Assembly (NCBI RefSeq): GCF_031877795.1
Contig: NC_133932.1
Span: forward strand, 78,295,937-78,359,936
Source: Strix aluco
Taxonomy: Eukaryota; Chordata; Aves; Strigiformes; Strigidae
Direction of reading: 5' to 3'
Length of the DNA stretch: 64,000 nucleotides
In this document: one piece after another, positions 1 to 12,900 of the stretch
Position numbering within the stretch: the stretch's first letter is position 1
Layout of the letters: every line of letters starts with the position of its first letter
Program-made: the position numbers and the translations under genes
The notes under the pieces: generated by a model
The model's database searches: none
Told to the model about the DNA's origin: nothing
The model's input: the letters and a program-made list of their open reading frames with translations, nothing else

Positions 1-539
1 TAAGCAGGTTTATAAGACACTGGAATACTGGACAACTTACTCTCTCATTATTTTGAGGGGATCCTGGAAAACTGTAGCTTTCAGTGCTGAGAATTTCCTC
101 AATCCCTTCTTTACAGCAGAAAGTTACCTTCTCTTCTAACATAACTCCAAATTTAGACAGGAATCATAAATTGTTCTATCATCACCTAACTTTTAAGCTG
201 TAACACAGGGAGAAAACTGGAGTAATTGTAATCCTTCTGCCTTTATCTAATAAGGAATATATTGTATCAGGTTTATAGAACATGAAATGCATTATGCACA
301 AAAGCCTGTGACTGAAGAACTCAAAGCTAGAAAAATTCTTTGAAGTATCTGTTATATATTCTGTAAACAGCCTTTGCTGCTATCAGCATTCTGTTCAACG
401 CACTGTGAGAGACAGAAATTCAGCCTTAGAGTCAGCCAAGTCAATATCTTCATACATCTTTCTGCTAAGTACCTACAGAAAAATCTTGACTGTGAGGAAA
501 GATTCTTCATGCCAGATTCACCTAAGAGAGTCAAGAGTT
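1..539. other. AT-rich non-coding sequence
   Basis: No coding exon, RNA gene or recognisable repeat family was seen. The only open frames are short and lack family resemblance. Confidence 0.5.
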
Positions 540-1660
540 GGAGGTCAGGGGGTTGTCGGGCACCCCACAGAAGCCCCAAAGCCCAGCCACAAACACTGGG
601 AAGCCAGAGGGGTCCAAGCTACCAGCTCCCTAGTCCTCTGGGGCACCTTGATCTCAACCCCACACCCAGCTCCCCAGGCTTTGGGGCTTGTTGGGGCTCC
701 TCAGGGGTGGCAGGAACACCCTTCCCCTTCTAAGGCTCCTCAGGGGTGACCCTACCACACAGAAATATGCTTCAGGGGTGGCTTGATCCTTATCTTGGCC
801 TCCTGGCCTCAGGGGTGGCTTGAAGCCCATACATGCTATGTGGCCTCTGTTTCTTCAGGAGCATGAACCTCCCAGTCAGCATCATTCACCTTCCCCAGCC
901 ATCAGGTCTCCTCAGGAAAGTCCTGAGCCTCCTTGGCCTCAGGAGCTCCTCAGGGGCATCCCAAGCCCATTCTTAGTGGGGCTTGACCTCATCCTCTACC
1001 TGGTTTCAGGGGTGGCTTAATCACCAAGCCAGGTTGGCTTGCTCTGGGACATTATGATCTCCTTGACCCCCAGGGACAACCTGACCCTCTGCAACCACAC
1101 AGCCTTCGAGGCTTCTTTGGGACAGACTGGATCACCCCAGCTGTTAGGGCTGCTCAGGAAGGGCTTGAAATCCCCAGGCCCCTGTGACTTCTCATAGGTG
1201 CCACCTCAGCCCCTCTGACCACCAGCTTCCAGTGCTCACCAGCTTCCCAGGTTGCTCAGGGACATCCTTCCTGAACCCCTGGCCTCATGGACAGCTTGAT
1301 CCCTACCCTGGGCATGTCTGCTCTGAGATATGTTGATTTCATCCTTGCCCAGCCACACAAGCTCCACCAGGGAGGTGGATTCCCCTTCCCAACTGTCTCC
1401 AGCATGACTTGACACCCTTCCAGCCTTTGGGGTCTAAGCCTTTACCCACCACAGCATAGCCTCAGGGATGATTTGATCCCTTTCCCACCTTCAAAGGCTG
1501 CTCTAGGAACCCCTGTTTTCATCCCTCAAGCCCTATTCCCAGACAAGGGACTGTTCAGGGATGGCTTGACTGTTCCACCCTTACCCAGCCTCAGTGATAG
1601 CTTCAGTCTCTCATCCCAGCTTCCTGCTGTTGGTCAGCCCACCCCATCACCTTTCACCAG
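540..1660. repeat. Decayed minisatellite-like block (core TCAGGGGTGGCTTGA)
   Basis: Variants of CCTCAGGGGTGGCTTGATCC recur at about 700, 740, 771, 808, 1006, 1461 and 1555, embedded in CT-rich, leucine/proline-coding-like sequence. Spacing is irregular (roughly 30-450 bp), so this is an old, diverged tandem family or the remains of a transposon. The family was not identified. Confidence 0.55.
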
Positions 1661-4500
1661 CCATCCAGTCCCTAGGGATCTTTGGGAGCAGCCTGAACTG
1701 CCCCCAGCCACACCAGAGAAGTCTCAGAGCCCAGACAGGGGTGACTCTTACCTTACTACGAGGACAGAGTCCTGCAGGATATGAACAGGGTGGGCAGACC
1801 TGGGTGCTGGTATCAAGGTCCATCAACAGTCCCAGACTGTTGAAGACAAGGTGATGACTTAGGTGTAGGTCTGTCCTGGGACTCTTGTCAGGGCAAGCAG
1901 CAAGAAACAGGGCTGGACACAAAGCTGTGACAGTAGACCAAGGTCCAACCAGGAGACAGGAACAGCAGTAGGACCAGAGACAAGTACATTCCCAGCAATA
2001 TAGCTTAAAGCAGTGCTGAATGCTCAGGCCTGAGCTTAAATGGATGTCCCAGGCCATGGGCAGAGGATGTGGGTAGAGGCCCAGGTGAGGCTGATCAGGG
2101 CCATTAAGGCCCATTGATCCACTCAGTGCCCCAACACCTTGGCAAAGTCGCTCACAGCAATACAGGTCTGACTGGGGAAACATGCAAGAGCTCCTACATT
2201 AGCAGAGGGAGAGTCCCTTTGTCTTGGGGACCATGTCTGGCTTCCTCAGTCTCATGGTTTGGATCAGATACAACTTTTAACTTTTTCACATCCTCGGGAC
2301 ATTAAAAGCCTGTTGACAGAAGCATGATATAAAAACTAGGAGTTAAGCACTGCCTGCCTCAGAGCTAGCCGGAGTCTGTGCTGGGTCTGCAGCAGGGAGG
2401 GCAAATGAAGGCTGAGAAGCAGAGCGACTTGCAGAGTGTTTCAGGCAGTTCATGAGACACAGCCCTAAATGGCAGTAGTTGTCAAGGAGGGCACATGCAC
2501 ATTTCATGAAGGCATTGCACTTGGATGCAATGAAGTGATACCGCTTAATGAAATTTCTTATTAGCACAGGAATCACAATTGCTTTGACACCACAGAGTGA
2601 TGTCTCTGTGGGAATTGTGTTTTTCCTGTGATTTCATGGACTGAAGGGTTCTGCAGGACTGCATCAAAGTGGCAGAGATCCAGACAACTGGAAAGAGTTC
2701 TTCAACTTGGAAAAGGATGAGAATGTGAAATTCACAGAGAGAGTACAAAAAAACCCCCGAAGTGTATTCCAGTGTAGTCTGAAAGTAAACACAACCCTAT
2801 GAAAGAGACTCTGGGCTGGGGAGAACTCAGGCTGTGCAGATGTAAAGGTCTTACTTCCTCCTCAAGTGCCTTGGGGACAAGGACATTACAGAACCAGGTA
2901 AGCATGATAGCTTCACAGGTCTGAGTAAATATGTAAACTCACACTGTTATTCACCCCATTGCACAGAAATTAGCTTTGACTTGGAGCCTTGCTGGTGAAC
3001 TCCTGGAGTTATCACACTTGTAGGGTTAAGAAGGAGTTAGCACAATCACACGATCTCTAGGGTTGCTTCTCAGCACCTGTATGATACCTCCAGAGGTTCT
3101 GCATGACTGGAGGGTCATCTGTCCAGGAACCAGGGAAGTGACTTCTAAAATCAGGGAGGTCCGGAGCACTTGCTGTGCCTGAAATGTATTGAAAAACTCC
3201 AGCACATGGACAAAAATTTTGCTGAGCCTCTTCTCTGTGGCGTTGTTCACATGGAGTAACAATGGGCTTGACTAACAGTTTGAAATTTACTGCCTGCTTG
3301 TAATGTGAATGCAGTTTTAAACAGCTTTGAATCCTTTCTAAGGCATTAGGAGTAATCCCAAAGATTAAAAACAAATTTGTAATTCCTTTGATTTAAAAAA
3401 ACCCCCATGTTGTCAGGACTAACAAAGATTTGCGCAATGGCTGTCTGGGCTGTCAAGCCCTAACAGAGTCTTGGTGAATTCCTGCTGTAGTATTTATTGC
3501 CTGAAGGTTCACTGCTCAGTAAACAGAATGGTCCATTTAAATTTAAGATTGCTTTTAGAATTTCCTACTCCTGGGCATGGACAAGCTAAAGGAGATGATG
3601 GAGTTCCTTGAAAGAGGCAATAAGTTCAGCAGAGCTAAATCATTTGTTTGGATTCCAGCCATGACATGAAAGCTTGGAGCAGAGAGAGGCAAGTTGGTTT
3701 GATCAAGAGGAAAAGAAGCTTTCTTCTTGAGTACACAGAGCAACCATCCCCCTGAGTACAGAGATGGAAATGAAACACAGAGGGAGGAAAAGGGAACAGG
3801 CCTGAGAGAAAGTATTTGCTCAGATCTGTTCCTGATGGTGGCACCCAGAACTGGCAACAGGGTCACATCTTGTCTTGCCATAATAGCCATACAGACATAT
3901 GTGCTTACCCATCTCCTTCTGGTTTCTGCTGGAAGCACAGGGAATTTCAAACTTGTGAAAAGGAATTTAAGAAGGCTGAATCTCAAGACCGAGCAGCACA
4001 TTCATTTAGTCACAGCTCTCTGATACAAAGGAGTCTCAGTTGTGTGGATTATTCCAACCCATTTTCCTCAGAATGATCAATATCTCCTGTATGTGGCATG
4101 ACATATGACACATGGGTGATAATCCTATCAACCATGAGGATACTCCTGGCTGGTCCTCACTGGCCTGTAAAGGCTATTGAGGCTCTCTGAATCTTTACAG
4201 CTTTTCTCTGGTATCAATTTCTCAATGCCCATGGTTTCATGTTCCTCCTTGGATCCAGTGATGACAAGGGAGGACAATGCATTCACCATATGGTGCTAGA
4301 AAGCGTTGGATTTTGGTAGTTCAAAGGGTGGTGGAGTTAACAAAGACCAGCTTTTGAGGCATTGATTTCAGGAGCCCCTGAGCACAAATATGATGTTAAA
4401 CACTGAGGGAAGAGCACCACCACCATTGCTCCTTCTCTCTCTTCTGTCTCAGGGAAACAGAGAGTTGTTATCCATTCAATCTATGACCCAGAGAGGTGAC
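1661..4500. other. Non-coding, possibly old repeat-derived sequence
   Basis: The block is unique-looking with short open frames on both strands and no protein family resemblance. A TATA-like GATATAAAAAC occurs near 2326. Nothing more can be supported. Confidence 0.35.
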
Positions 4501-4503
4501 TGA

Positions 4504-5480
4504 GGCCCTAATTGTCCTGGTCAGCCTCACCATACCCAAACTATCAGCCCATGGACCCCATTTCAGCTCAGATCTGGGTCATCAGGCCTCATCCGAGCTG
4601 CCTGTTCCCGAATTATTGTTCACATTTTCTGGATTGATCTCAGACTCAACTCATGACTTTGTCTCTGCCTGATGATAGCCGGGCTGTCAAGGGGACCTGT
4701 TGCTTTCACCACCCCACTGGGCTGCTGTGGAACTGCCTTACCTGGGTTGTGGCCACCCTTGGCTCCTGGTTTATGTGATCCCTGAAGACTCACCCCATTT
4801 TTCATGTCTCCCCTCCTGAAGCCTCATCACCCAAACCCTATCCATTGCCAAGAGATCGTCCCTCCAACAGTCATAGTACAGGGCAACCAGAGTATCAAGT
4901 GAAGTCAATTTTGTACAGACTGTAAACCAGTTTGGGAGAGGCTTCAATACCCCACTAGCTGGCCAGGCTACAGATCTGAGGAGCACTGCTGGGAGCCAGC
5001 TGGACTGGACAAAATCAGAACTTTTCACAGCAAGTACCCCTCAACACCCAGGGTGTTGTGAGGTGCAAGGTCACGCCATAATGGGAAGGAAGGCAGTGCT
5101 GGGCCCCAAATGCACACATAAGCCCTAATTGCTTTGACCAGACTCACTTGGGACCTCAGCCCACACCCTCTTCCCATGCTCGGGAGCCCCATTTCAGCCT
5201 ATTTGCCAGTCTGAGCTGCATCATAGGTGTACCTATGCCCAGTCATGTTCCCCGCTGCTCCTGAATTGTTTGGATTTCCTGGATTGACCTCAAACCTGAC
5301 TTGTTACATTGCTTTTGTCTGAAGATTGCTGGACTGTTGATGGGACCTGTTGCTGTCATGACCCTTGCTCTGTTCACCCTGCCCAGTCATGGTGGGACTG
5401 TGCCCTAACAGCAAGGGCACTGCCCTCTCTGTGCTGTGGTCACCCTCAGCTCACCTTCCCTTGTGGAGCAGCCTTGCTGT
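4504..5480 (+). repeat. Two diverged copies of a ~270-360 bp block in direct orientation
   Basis: Copy A (about 4504-4770) and copy B (about 5121-5480) share ordered blocks: GCCCTAATTG, CCCCATTTCAGC, TTTCCTGGATTGACCTC, ACTTGTGAC, a variant of GATTGCTGGACTGTTGATGG, and GACCTGTTGCT. They sit about 620-630 bp apart. This shows an old duplication or two insertions of the same unidentified element. Confidence 0.65.
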
Positions 5481-8400
5481 TGCTTTTCTCTGACAGGCTG
5501 TGGAGACTGTAGGAGAAAGGAAGTTCCTGCAAGGGATGGCTGGGATAGAGAGGGAAATGGGAGAGGTCTGTGGAAGGTGGCAATCCCCAGCCACCACCAC
5601 TAATTCCTGTGTTTCTGACAGCTGATCTCAGCTGTGCCAGAGAGGATCACAACAAACGTGCTGATAAAACACTACCCAACAAACATGCCTGCTTGGTGAA
5701 TTGTGTTTCTCCAGCACTTCAGGAGGAGCAGAGGTGGTTCCCACTCTTTTTGGAGGTAGACACGTTCTCTTCCTATTCACCTTGTTCCTGCTGGGAGCTA
5801 CCTACTTTGGAAAGATATCTGTGTGGTACATCAGCCTCTGTTAGGGCTCAAGGAAGATCTGAAGGCAGTATCTTTTTTATTCCTGAAGAAACATCCAAAT
5901 TCTGGTCACTACTTCCTTGTGAGCTGACAAGTTACATCCTTTCCTTCTCCTACTACAGCTCTGGGATGGCCTTATTGCCTCTTCACATTTCTCATCCTTC
6001 TTTTTTTTTTTCCTTTTTCCTGTATGTATCTTATAAGTCCGTGTGGAGCCAGACACCATTCCTGCAGCTGCACCTTGGAGAGTGGGCACCAGTGAGACTT
6101 CATCTCATCTAGAGCTGGGCAGTGGGGAAAAAGAGACCCTGGTTTTGCTGTGACACTGCTGGTCCTTCAAATCCCTTTCAGAGCAGCACTCCCACTGCTT
6201 CTGCCCGTTCTCTGGCCTGTGGCGGTGCTGCAGTGGAGTCAGGAGTCATCCCCTCACTGCTGGGACAGGGTAGGTTGATGCCCTGGCCTCCGCTCCTGTC
6301 CAGCGTTTTGGAGTGCCCATTATACTCCCCACAGGGTCATACCTGGAGGTGCTGAGGAGGAGAGAGTGATGAAGGCAAAGCCTCACTGGTAGTGATCCAC
6401 CAGGTCCAAGTTTGATTAATAATTAGAAGAATGTGTACAAACAGCAGGGAGATCTGTAGTTACACAGCTAAAGGAGAAATAATGTAAATACAGATGGGGA
6501 TAGAGCTTGTCCTGTCATCCTTGAGGACACACGATCCAAAGCCAGAGGAAAAGAGCAGCAGAAGAGCCTCTATTCAGCAGGGACCACAGGCAGCTGTTTA
6601 AAAGACCTTCTGAGTGTGGCCGAGTTATTCATATGTTTGGAGTTAAGTGTGTACTTAGGCTCTCTCCTAAACAGAGGCCCAAAGGCAGTCAGGATTTGAC
6701 CCAGATCACATAATGATTTAGGAAGGCTGTAGGAAATAATCTCTGGCTACTCTCTCTTGCTCCAGCCAGTGAATCACAGTGCCTCTCTAGGCAGTCTGAC
6801 TGGCATAATCCTGGGGGGGAAAGTAGGAAAATAAAACAGGATTTCCATTTTATCAAGATAAAGCTGTAGCCAGAGCTGATAACAGGTTACTTGAAAGAAT
6901 GCTGGTCATGTACGCTTAGTGATTGTTGCTTAATTTGTTTAAGCTGAAAAAGCCTATTTCTACAGTGGAATACAAATTAGGGTAATTATGTTGTGATGGA
7001 GTACTGCATGTATAAGATGAAAGCCCTTCTTTACAAAAGCCTCTTCATCACTTGTGTAGAAGAAAATAAAATCGTGCTTAAACAACGTTGTTTTCTGTAT
7101 TTCCATTTGAACAAAAGAGTTTTTAATCTTTTTTTTTCCCTGTAATATTGCATGGGTTGGTTTTCTAAAAGTACTTTTACTTTTGACAACCTCACAATTA
7201 AACCCTCCAACATACATTCCGATATGTAAATATAAAAGGCCAATGTAAACATAGTAATGTGTAATTGTTTCACAGCCTCCACGGACTATTACTAGCTGAG
7301 CGTTCAGGTTATATATTTTTTGCATTCTCCTGACTTTCACAGTTGCTCATAAGCTTTCTTCTGTCATAGTACTCTATATGTGTCAAAACCACAACATACA
7401 GTGATGTTTGTAGTAGGTTAAAATAAGGTACTGTGTTTTTAGATACATTTTATGAGATACAGGCATCGTCTAGCCCCTTTGTATTTACTATCACTATTGG
7501 GTTCTCTCAGGAGTTGATATAGGTACAGCCAGATCATCTGATCATGAATTACTCAGATGCAGATCGAAAGCAATTCACTGCAGATATATGTGTATCCATG
7601 ATAATTGTTTTTATTTCAACCTATAAAAATCTTCACTTACACTTTCTATGTGAACTGCAGCTACTGTTTCACACAGGACACTGTCAGTGTGAAATGCTTA
7701 TTGCACAGGCTTATGCATACTCAATGCACATACACACTTGCACAGTTATCCAAATGGTAAGGATACCCCGGACATCCTTATTCACGTAAGCAAATCTTCC
7801 TGTAATTAGTTCTAGTGAATTGCTGTGTGACTAAGACCTGCTTGCAGAAGTAAGAATTTGCTGGATTGTGCCCTTAGTTAACATGACAGGTGAGAAAATA
7901 GATTTCCTTGTACAGGAAAAGTAGACAGTGTTAAAGTGCATACACGGAGAATCATTATTCATTCTCTTCACATTACAATTCAAAACCAGTATTTGAAGTT
8001 TGGGGAAATTGTCTTAATTATGATTATTTTAAATGATGGCAATTTAAAGGCAGGCAATTTAATTACCAGGAAGACAGATCAAAGCAAATGCTTGAAATGG
8101 ACATTTTAAAATTACTTATCAAGGAAGATGGAATTTAATAAAATAAAGGGGGAAAGAAAGTAAATATGCAGATTGCCCAAGTACTCCCCTCCCAGGCACC
8201 TAAGAAGACTCCCTCCCTGGCTTCATGTGCTTGGCTGGAAAAACAGTCATACTTGTAAGACATAGATATGTCAGACCTGGTATATGCATCTGTACAGAGA
8301 AAAACAGAGAATTGCTTCCATCTTACTTGCAAAAGTAAGGCTGTTATTTAGACATTTAAGTTACATTGCTGTATTTGCGAGTAAGGTAAGGTGTCTGAAT

Positions 8401-9635
8401 TACAGTGTTTACAGCTGTCATTGAGTGGGATACAAGAAGGCATCTAAAAATGGCAGATGTAGTTGGACGTGCAACAGCACAGAGCCACACTGACTCACAG
8501 GAATCCACGCAGTGGGCAGATAGTGCCTAGTCCTACCTACCCTTAGTAAGGTACAAACATGCCAACAGAGGTTCAAGGAGGGGAACAGTCCTCATACCTC
8601 TGCGTATGGGTGCAGAGGGAACTGAAATCACTCAGTAATTTTTGTAGGGACCTGTCACTCTTTGCTTATTCGTGTTTCGTTATCATTTGTTCGTGATGTC
8701 TAGTAACCTGAGTTAAAACATATTCCCAGAGTCTCTAAAATTAGAGCGCAGTAACTATGAGAAGTAAAAGTCACTTCCTAGGTATCGATCCTTTTTGCAA
8801 GAAAATTTCTTTAGTCTATTACTACTGTGGTTTCTTTTGTTACATTTAATATATTGAAGGCCACTAAACAAAAGACATAATATGATTAAAAGGCAACCAA
8901 AACAATTAGCGAAGTTTTAGACTCTTAAGTGGTCAGGGAAAGTCCACTGGATCTTTGTAACTCTATGCTCAGTCTTGTGACTTTTCAGGCACAGCATTTT
9001 TATTGCTTTTTTGTTTCCTTTCCTAAATGAAGAGGTTGGCAGTATATACTATGGAATAAAATATTTTTATTATATTGTTTGGTTAGTATTTGCATTAAGC
9101 TTATCTTGTCTCCTTCTGACATCACTTCTGAAATAAAGAGCAGGTTTTCTCCGTTTCAGTTCTCCAAAGTGATGGAGTCACATCAAAGAGATGCAGTCAC
9201 ACAGTTCATCAGAAAGCACCGTCACTTCCTTAGTATAGAGGTATCACGCCTTACAGTAGAGCGCGTTTTGAGGAATAATATTCAAATGTTTTGTAATGAT
9301 GATGCTCTTAGGTTCAGCTCCGACAAAAGAGAGCTCACAGGGTTTTATCTCTGTGGTCCGAAACAGGCCAGCTCACACTACTGACCTAGCAGAGCGCTGG
9401 GTGACTATTACCATAATACACTGTTATATTTTTATAAGATTGTTCTACCCTCTGAACCTGCCACTGACATCCCGTGGGAGTTGTCCCTATGTATCTGACA
9501 GCTGAATTGGTCCTTGGTGAATTTTTAGCACATGGAGCTGTGCACACAACTTTGGTTAACAATAACATGTTGCTATGGGAGCTCTGTGTGTGCAACTCCC
9601 TGCTTACTGTGCCGAAAATTGCGCTGGAAGGCAAA
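5481..9635. other. Gene desert, AT-rich
   Basis: No coding or RNA genes were recognised. The parts around 6,900-7,400 and 7,900-8,160 are AT-rich, non-repetitive and contain homeodomain-like TAATTA cores, so they may hold distal enhancers. This rests on composition only. Confidence 0.35.
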
Positions 9636-9970
9636 TGTAAGTATGTGTAGTATTAGCCTAATTATTAAGTAGAATTAGAATCTGGTGCTCTATGAATATC
9701 AACCAGAGAAGGAGCGTAGCATGAATAAGGATGCTCGCCAGCAGTGGCTGAGGTGCTTCTGCATTCCTTTAAACGGAAATCACATCCATAGCCAGGAGAC
9801 TAATTATTTTGGAACCTAAGGGAAATGCAGCCTATATAAGAGAGAGAGTGATCTGCAGTTAAGGATCAGTGAGCCAGTTAATGGCTGGTTAGTCAGGAGG
9901 GTACAACTCCAGAATGTTAATAAAACGTGTCTGAAGTCCAACACCTCAGGGAAGAGGCTGAATGCTGTGG
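9636..9970 (+). mobile_element. Possible degenerate solo LTR
   Basis: A TATA box TATATAAG at 9833-9840 is followed 85 bp later by AATAAA at 9919-9924 and then a GT-rich stretch. The interval from a predicted start near 9863 to a cleavage site near 9942 would be an R region of about 80 nt, as in retroviral LTRs. No internal coding region, primer-binding site or target-site duplication was found. A stray promoter with an early poly(A) signal is the alternative. Confidence 0.3.
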
Positions 9971-12900
9971 AAGGTATATGGAGACAGAGGCTCTGTTGTT
10001 TTCTACTGCTGAACTACTCCTTTAAAGCAGGTTTTAAATCTGTTTCGAGACTTGTTTATGAATTTCAAAATACCAGCAGGATAATAAAACAAAACTCACT
10101 GTGGCCGAAGCAAATACCGCTTCTAAGAGCAAAATATTACCGCTTTGTGAAGTGCATAAAAAGTGTTTGGTACTTGCTGCGCAGGTGTACGGTACAATAG
10201 TACAGTAGAGGCTTGGCTGGTTTTCATCATGCCCTCGCTAATATAGATCATGACTTATTAACCAAAACAGCATGTAACATTTTAAAATATATATAAATGC
10301 TAGCTGTTTAATCCTCACAAGAAACAACTCAGGTCAATACCATAGCTTTGTTTTGTGGACGGAGAGAATAAAGTAGAAATCAGTTAAACGTTTTGACAAA
10401 AAAGCCTGTAGGAAATACCAAATCGCTACTTAAGATGTATTACATTAAATAGTTGTTACATTATTTTGCTTGATATAGCGCATGCGGCTGTGGAGTAAGT
10501 GCTACAGACTAATATGTTGATAAACACAAGAGAACACCTTGCTCCTTACAACGTCCCCTCTCAGAGAACCAACTGCTGTGACCCTGCAAGCCCCACACCA
10601 GGCTTGCATGGGGCTGAGGGCCACAGGATGGATCCCACACAGCTCGAAGACCTGAGTGACAAGGGAAACTGCAGGAATAGCTCAGAGGTAGGTGACAGCA
10701 CAGCTCCTTGGGGTACATCTGGAACCAAACACAGCTCTGTGTCATGGTGACTCAGCCTCAGTAGCCTCCACCACTCCATCACTTCATGCTGCAGCAGGGG
10801 ACCCTGGCTCAAATCCCTCTGTCCGTTGCCCTCTGAGAGATTCCTGTCCAGCATGGAGCCCTTTTATAATTGTGCAAACAGGAAGATACATATTTTATAA
10901 CTCTTTTACATCTCAAACTACATCACCAGATGCTTTGTTAAATATATGTGCTGTGGGCAGAATCCTAATAGTTTCCTGAAAACAGGGACAAGCATTTTTT
11001 ATCTGAGAAAGGTGCTAGTGAGACAGCGATATTGTCCCCAAGACATTCTGTAGTGTCATCCTTATAGAAACAGCTCTCAGGGAAAATGAAACTTTTTACA
11101 TTAGACCTTGAAGATGACTACAGCCATGCTTAATGTTATGCTGTCAACAGCAGCCTTCTGCAAATAATGCTATCACACAAGTAGTCTCTTTTCTTCTACA
11201 AGAGTTTATAATGCATAGTCTAAACTGTCTGATTACCTCTTCCTCTACTTCTGCTACTAGTTGTTGTAGTCATGGTAGTTTCTCTTCCAAAAAATTGTTT
11301 GGAAGGGAGCAAAAATTTTTTATACCAATTACGCTGATGCAATAACTCAACTGTTATCAATAGAGTTATTCCAATTTACAACACCCTAATTAAATTTGCT
11401 CTTGAGTTACCTAAAGCACCCACAGGAAAGATGTCTCAGCAGGTATTTTTGTAGTTTTTAGCTTCTGAAAACTGAGACATTTTAGTATATTAGTTTTTTT
11501 ACTGGCAACATATAATATTTAGATAAAATATTTTTTAGGAGTTAGGCACACTTCAGAATAAATGAGTGTATTATATAACAAGGGGGTAGGAGAACTCACA
11601 AGTAGTCCAGAGCCACTGAAGGACTTCTGCTCCATTGAGAAATATTAAGTGTCCAGTTTGGAAGATTTAACAGTGGTAAATTTTAGTCTAGAAAGGCAAG
11701 CGAAGTGATCAGACCATGGTCTCCATATTCATAAGGTGTAAGGTCAGATCAGATGATGAGTTTCCACATACAAGGAACAGGGCAGTACCAGCCTCTAATG
11801 ATGGCTCTTGCTAATGCCTGTGCCATTAAATGGTATCTTTGTTACCTGTTGGACATGCATTACTTGGATTGCTGGCATTTTTTAATACCAGCCATTTTAT
11901 CACACCCCTATAGAGATTCAAATTTAAAATGTCCAGAATATCCCATACAACCAGTAACAGTCACACATACCAAATACGGTATAGGAGCTTTAAGCAAACG
12001 TTTATGCTTATTTCCGCATTCTTTTGCTTTCAATAAGTTCTGGTGTCTTTTTCATATTTGTAATCCCATGTTGGTAGAGATGGACATAAATTCGAAACAA
12101 TACTTTGGCATACTTCCAAAAAAAATGAGTTCATATGATGAGAAATGGATTCTTAACAGAAATTGCATGTTTGTAATTGGTTTTGACCTGTTTTCATTTC
12201 CACATCATTTGTAATTTTGTAACAATGAAGTTCGCAAGAAAAACTCATTGAGTGTTTACAGTGAGACTCTTCCAAAATGCAGTCAGTGTGTTTGGTATTT
12301 GAAAACACGGCCACAGCTCACGAAGCCCCGGAGTGAAGGGAAATCTGGACTGAGTTTTCAAAAGTGGAAAGTGGAGATCCGCACACAGAATTGGGTGTTG
12401 GGTTGCACAGCTGTGGTGGACTGTCCCCTGACTGGAAACTGGAGCAACCAGCCAAAAACTGGAGCTTGCCTGCATTGCTGTGCTGATGAGGAAATATTGG
12501 CCTCCATTATTTCAGCGATGCCATGGTGTATTTGTTATTTTGAGATGATGTAAGAGATCCCGCTTTCCTAATCATGGGGGAAATCAAAGGACTACGGGCA
12601 GTTTCCTTGTTCTCAGACACCTAAAACTTCCCTTTCTGGACCTCTTCTGGGCTATGCTAGCAAGTGCTTGAGTGTAGGAGATGACAGCATGGCACTGTTC
12701 TACTCAAATAACTGCTCCAAAACTGTCTTTACCCAAAATGCTTCAAATTCCTGAGCAGACTAATGTTTCTGGTTTGACTTGTGACTTCTCTGTTAGGTCC
12801 CTGAGGGCACCTTCAAGCCCTACTGTCCCCAACGGACTTCCCAAGGACCTCCGTGCACACTGCTTCCACCCAGGGCACTAGACCCTGTTTTGTCTCAGCT

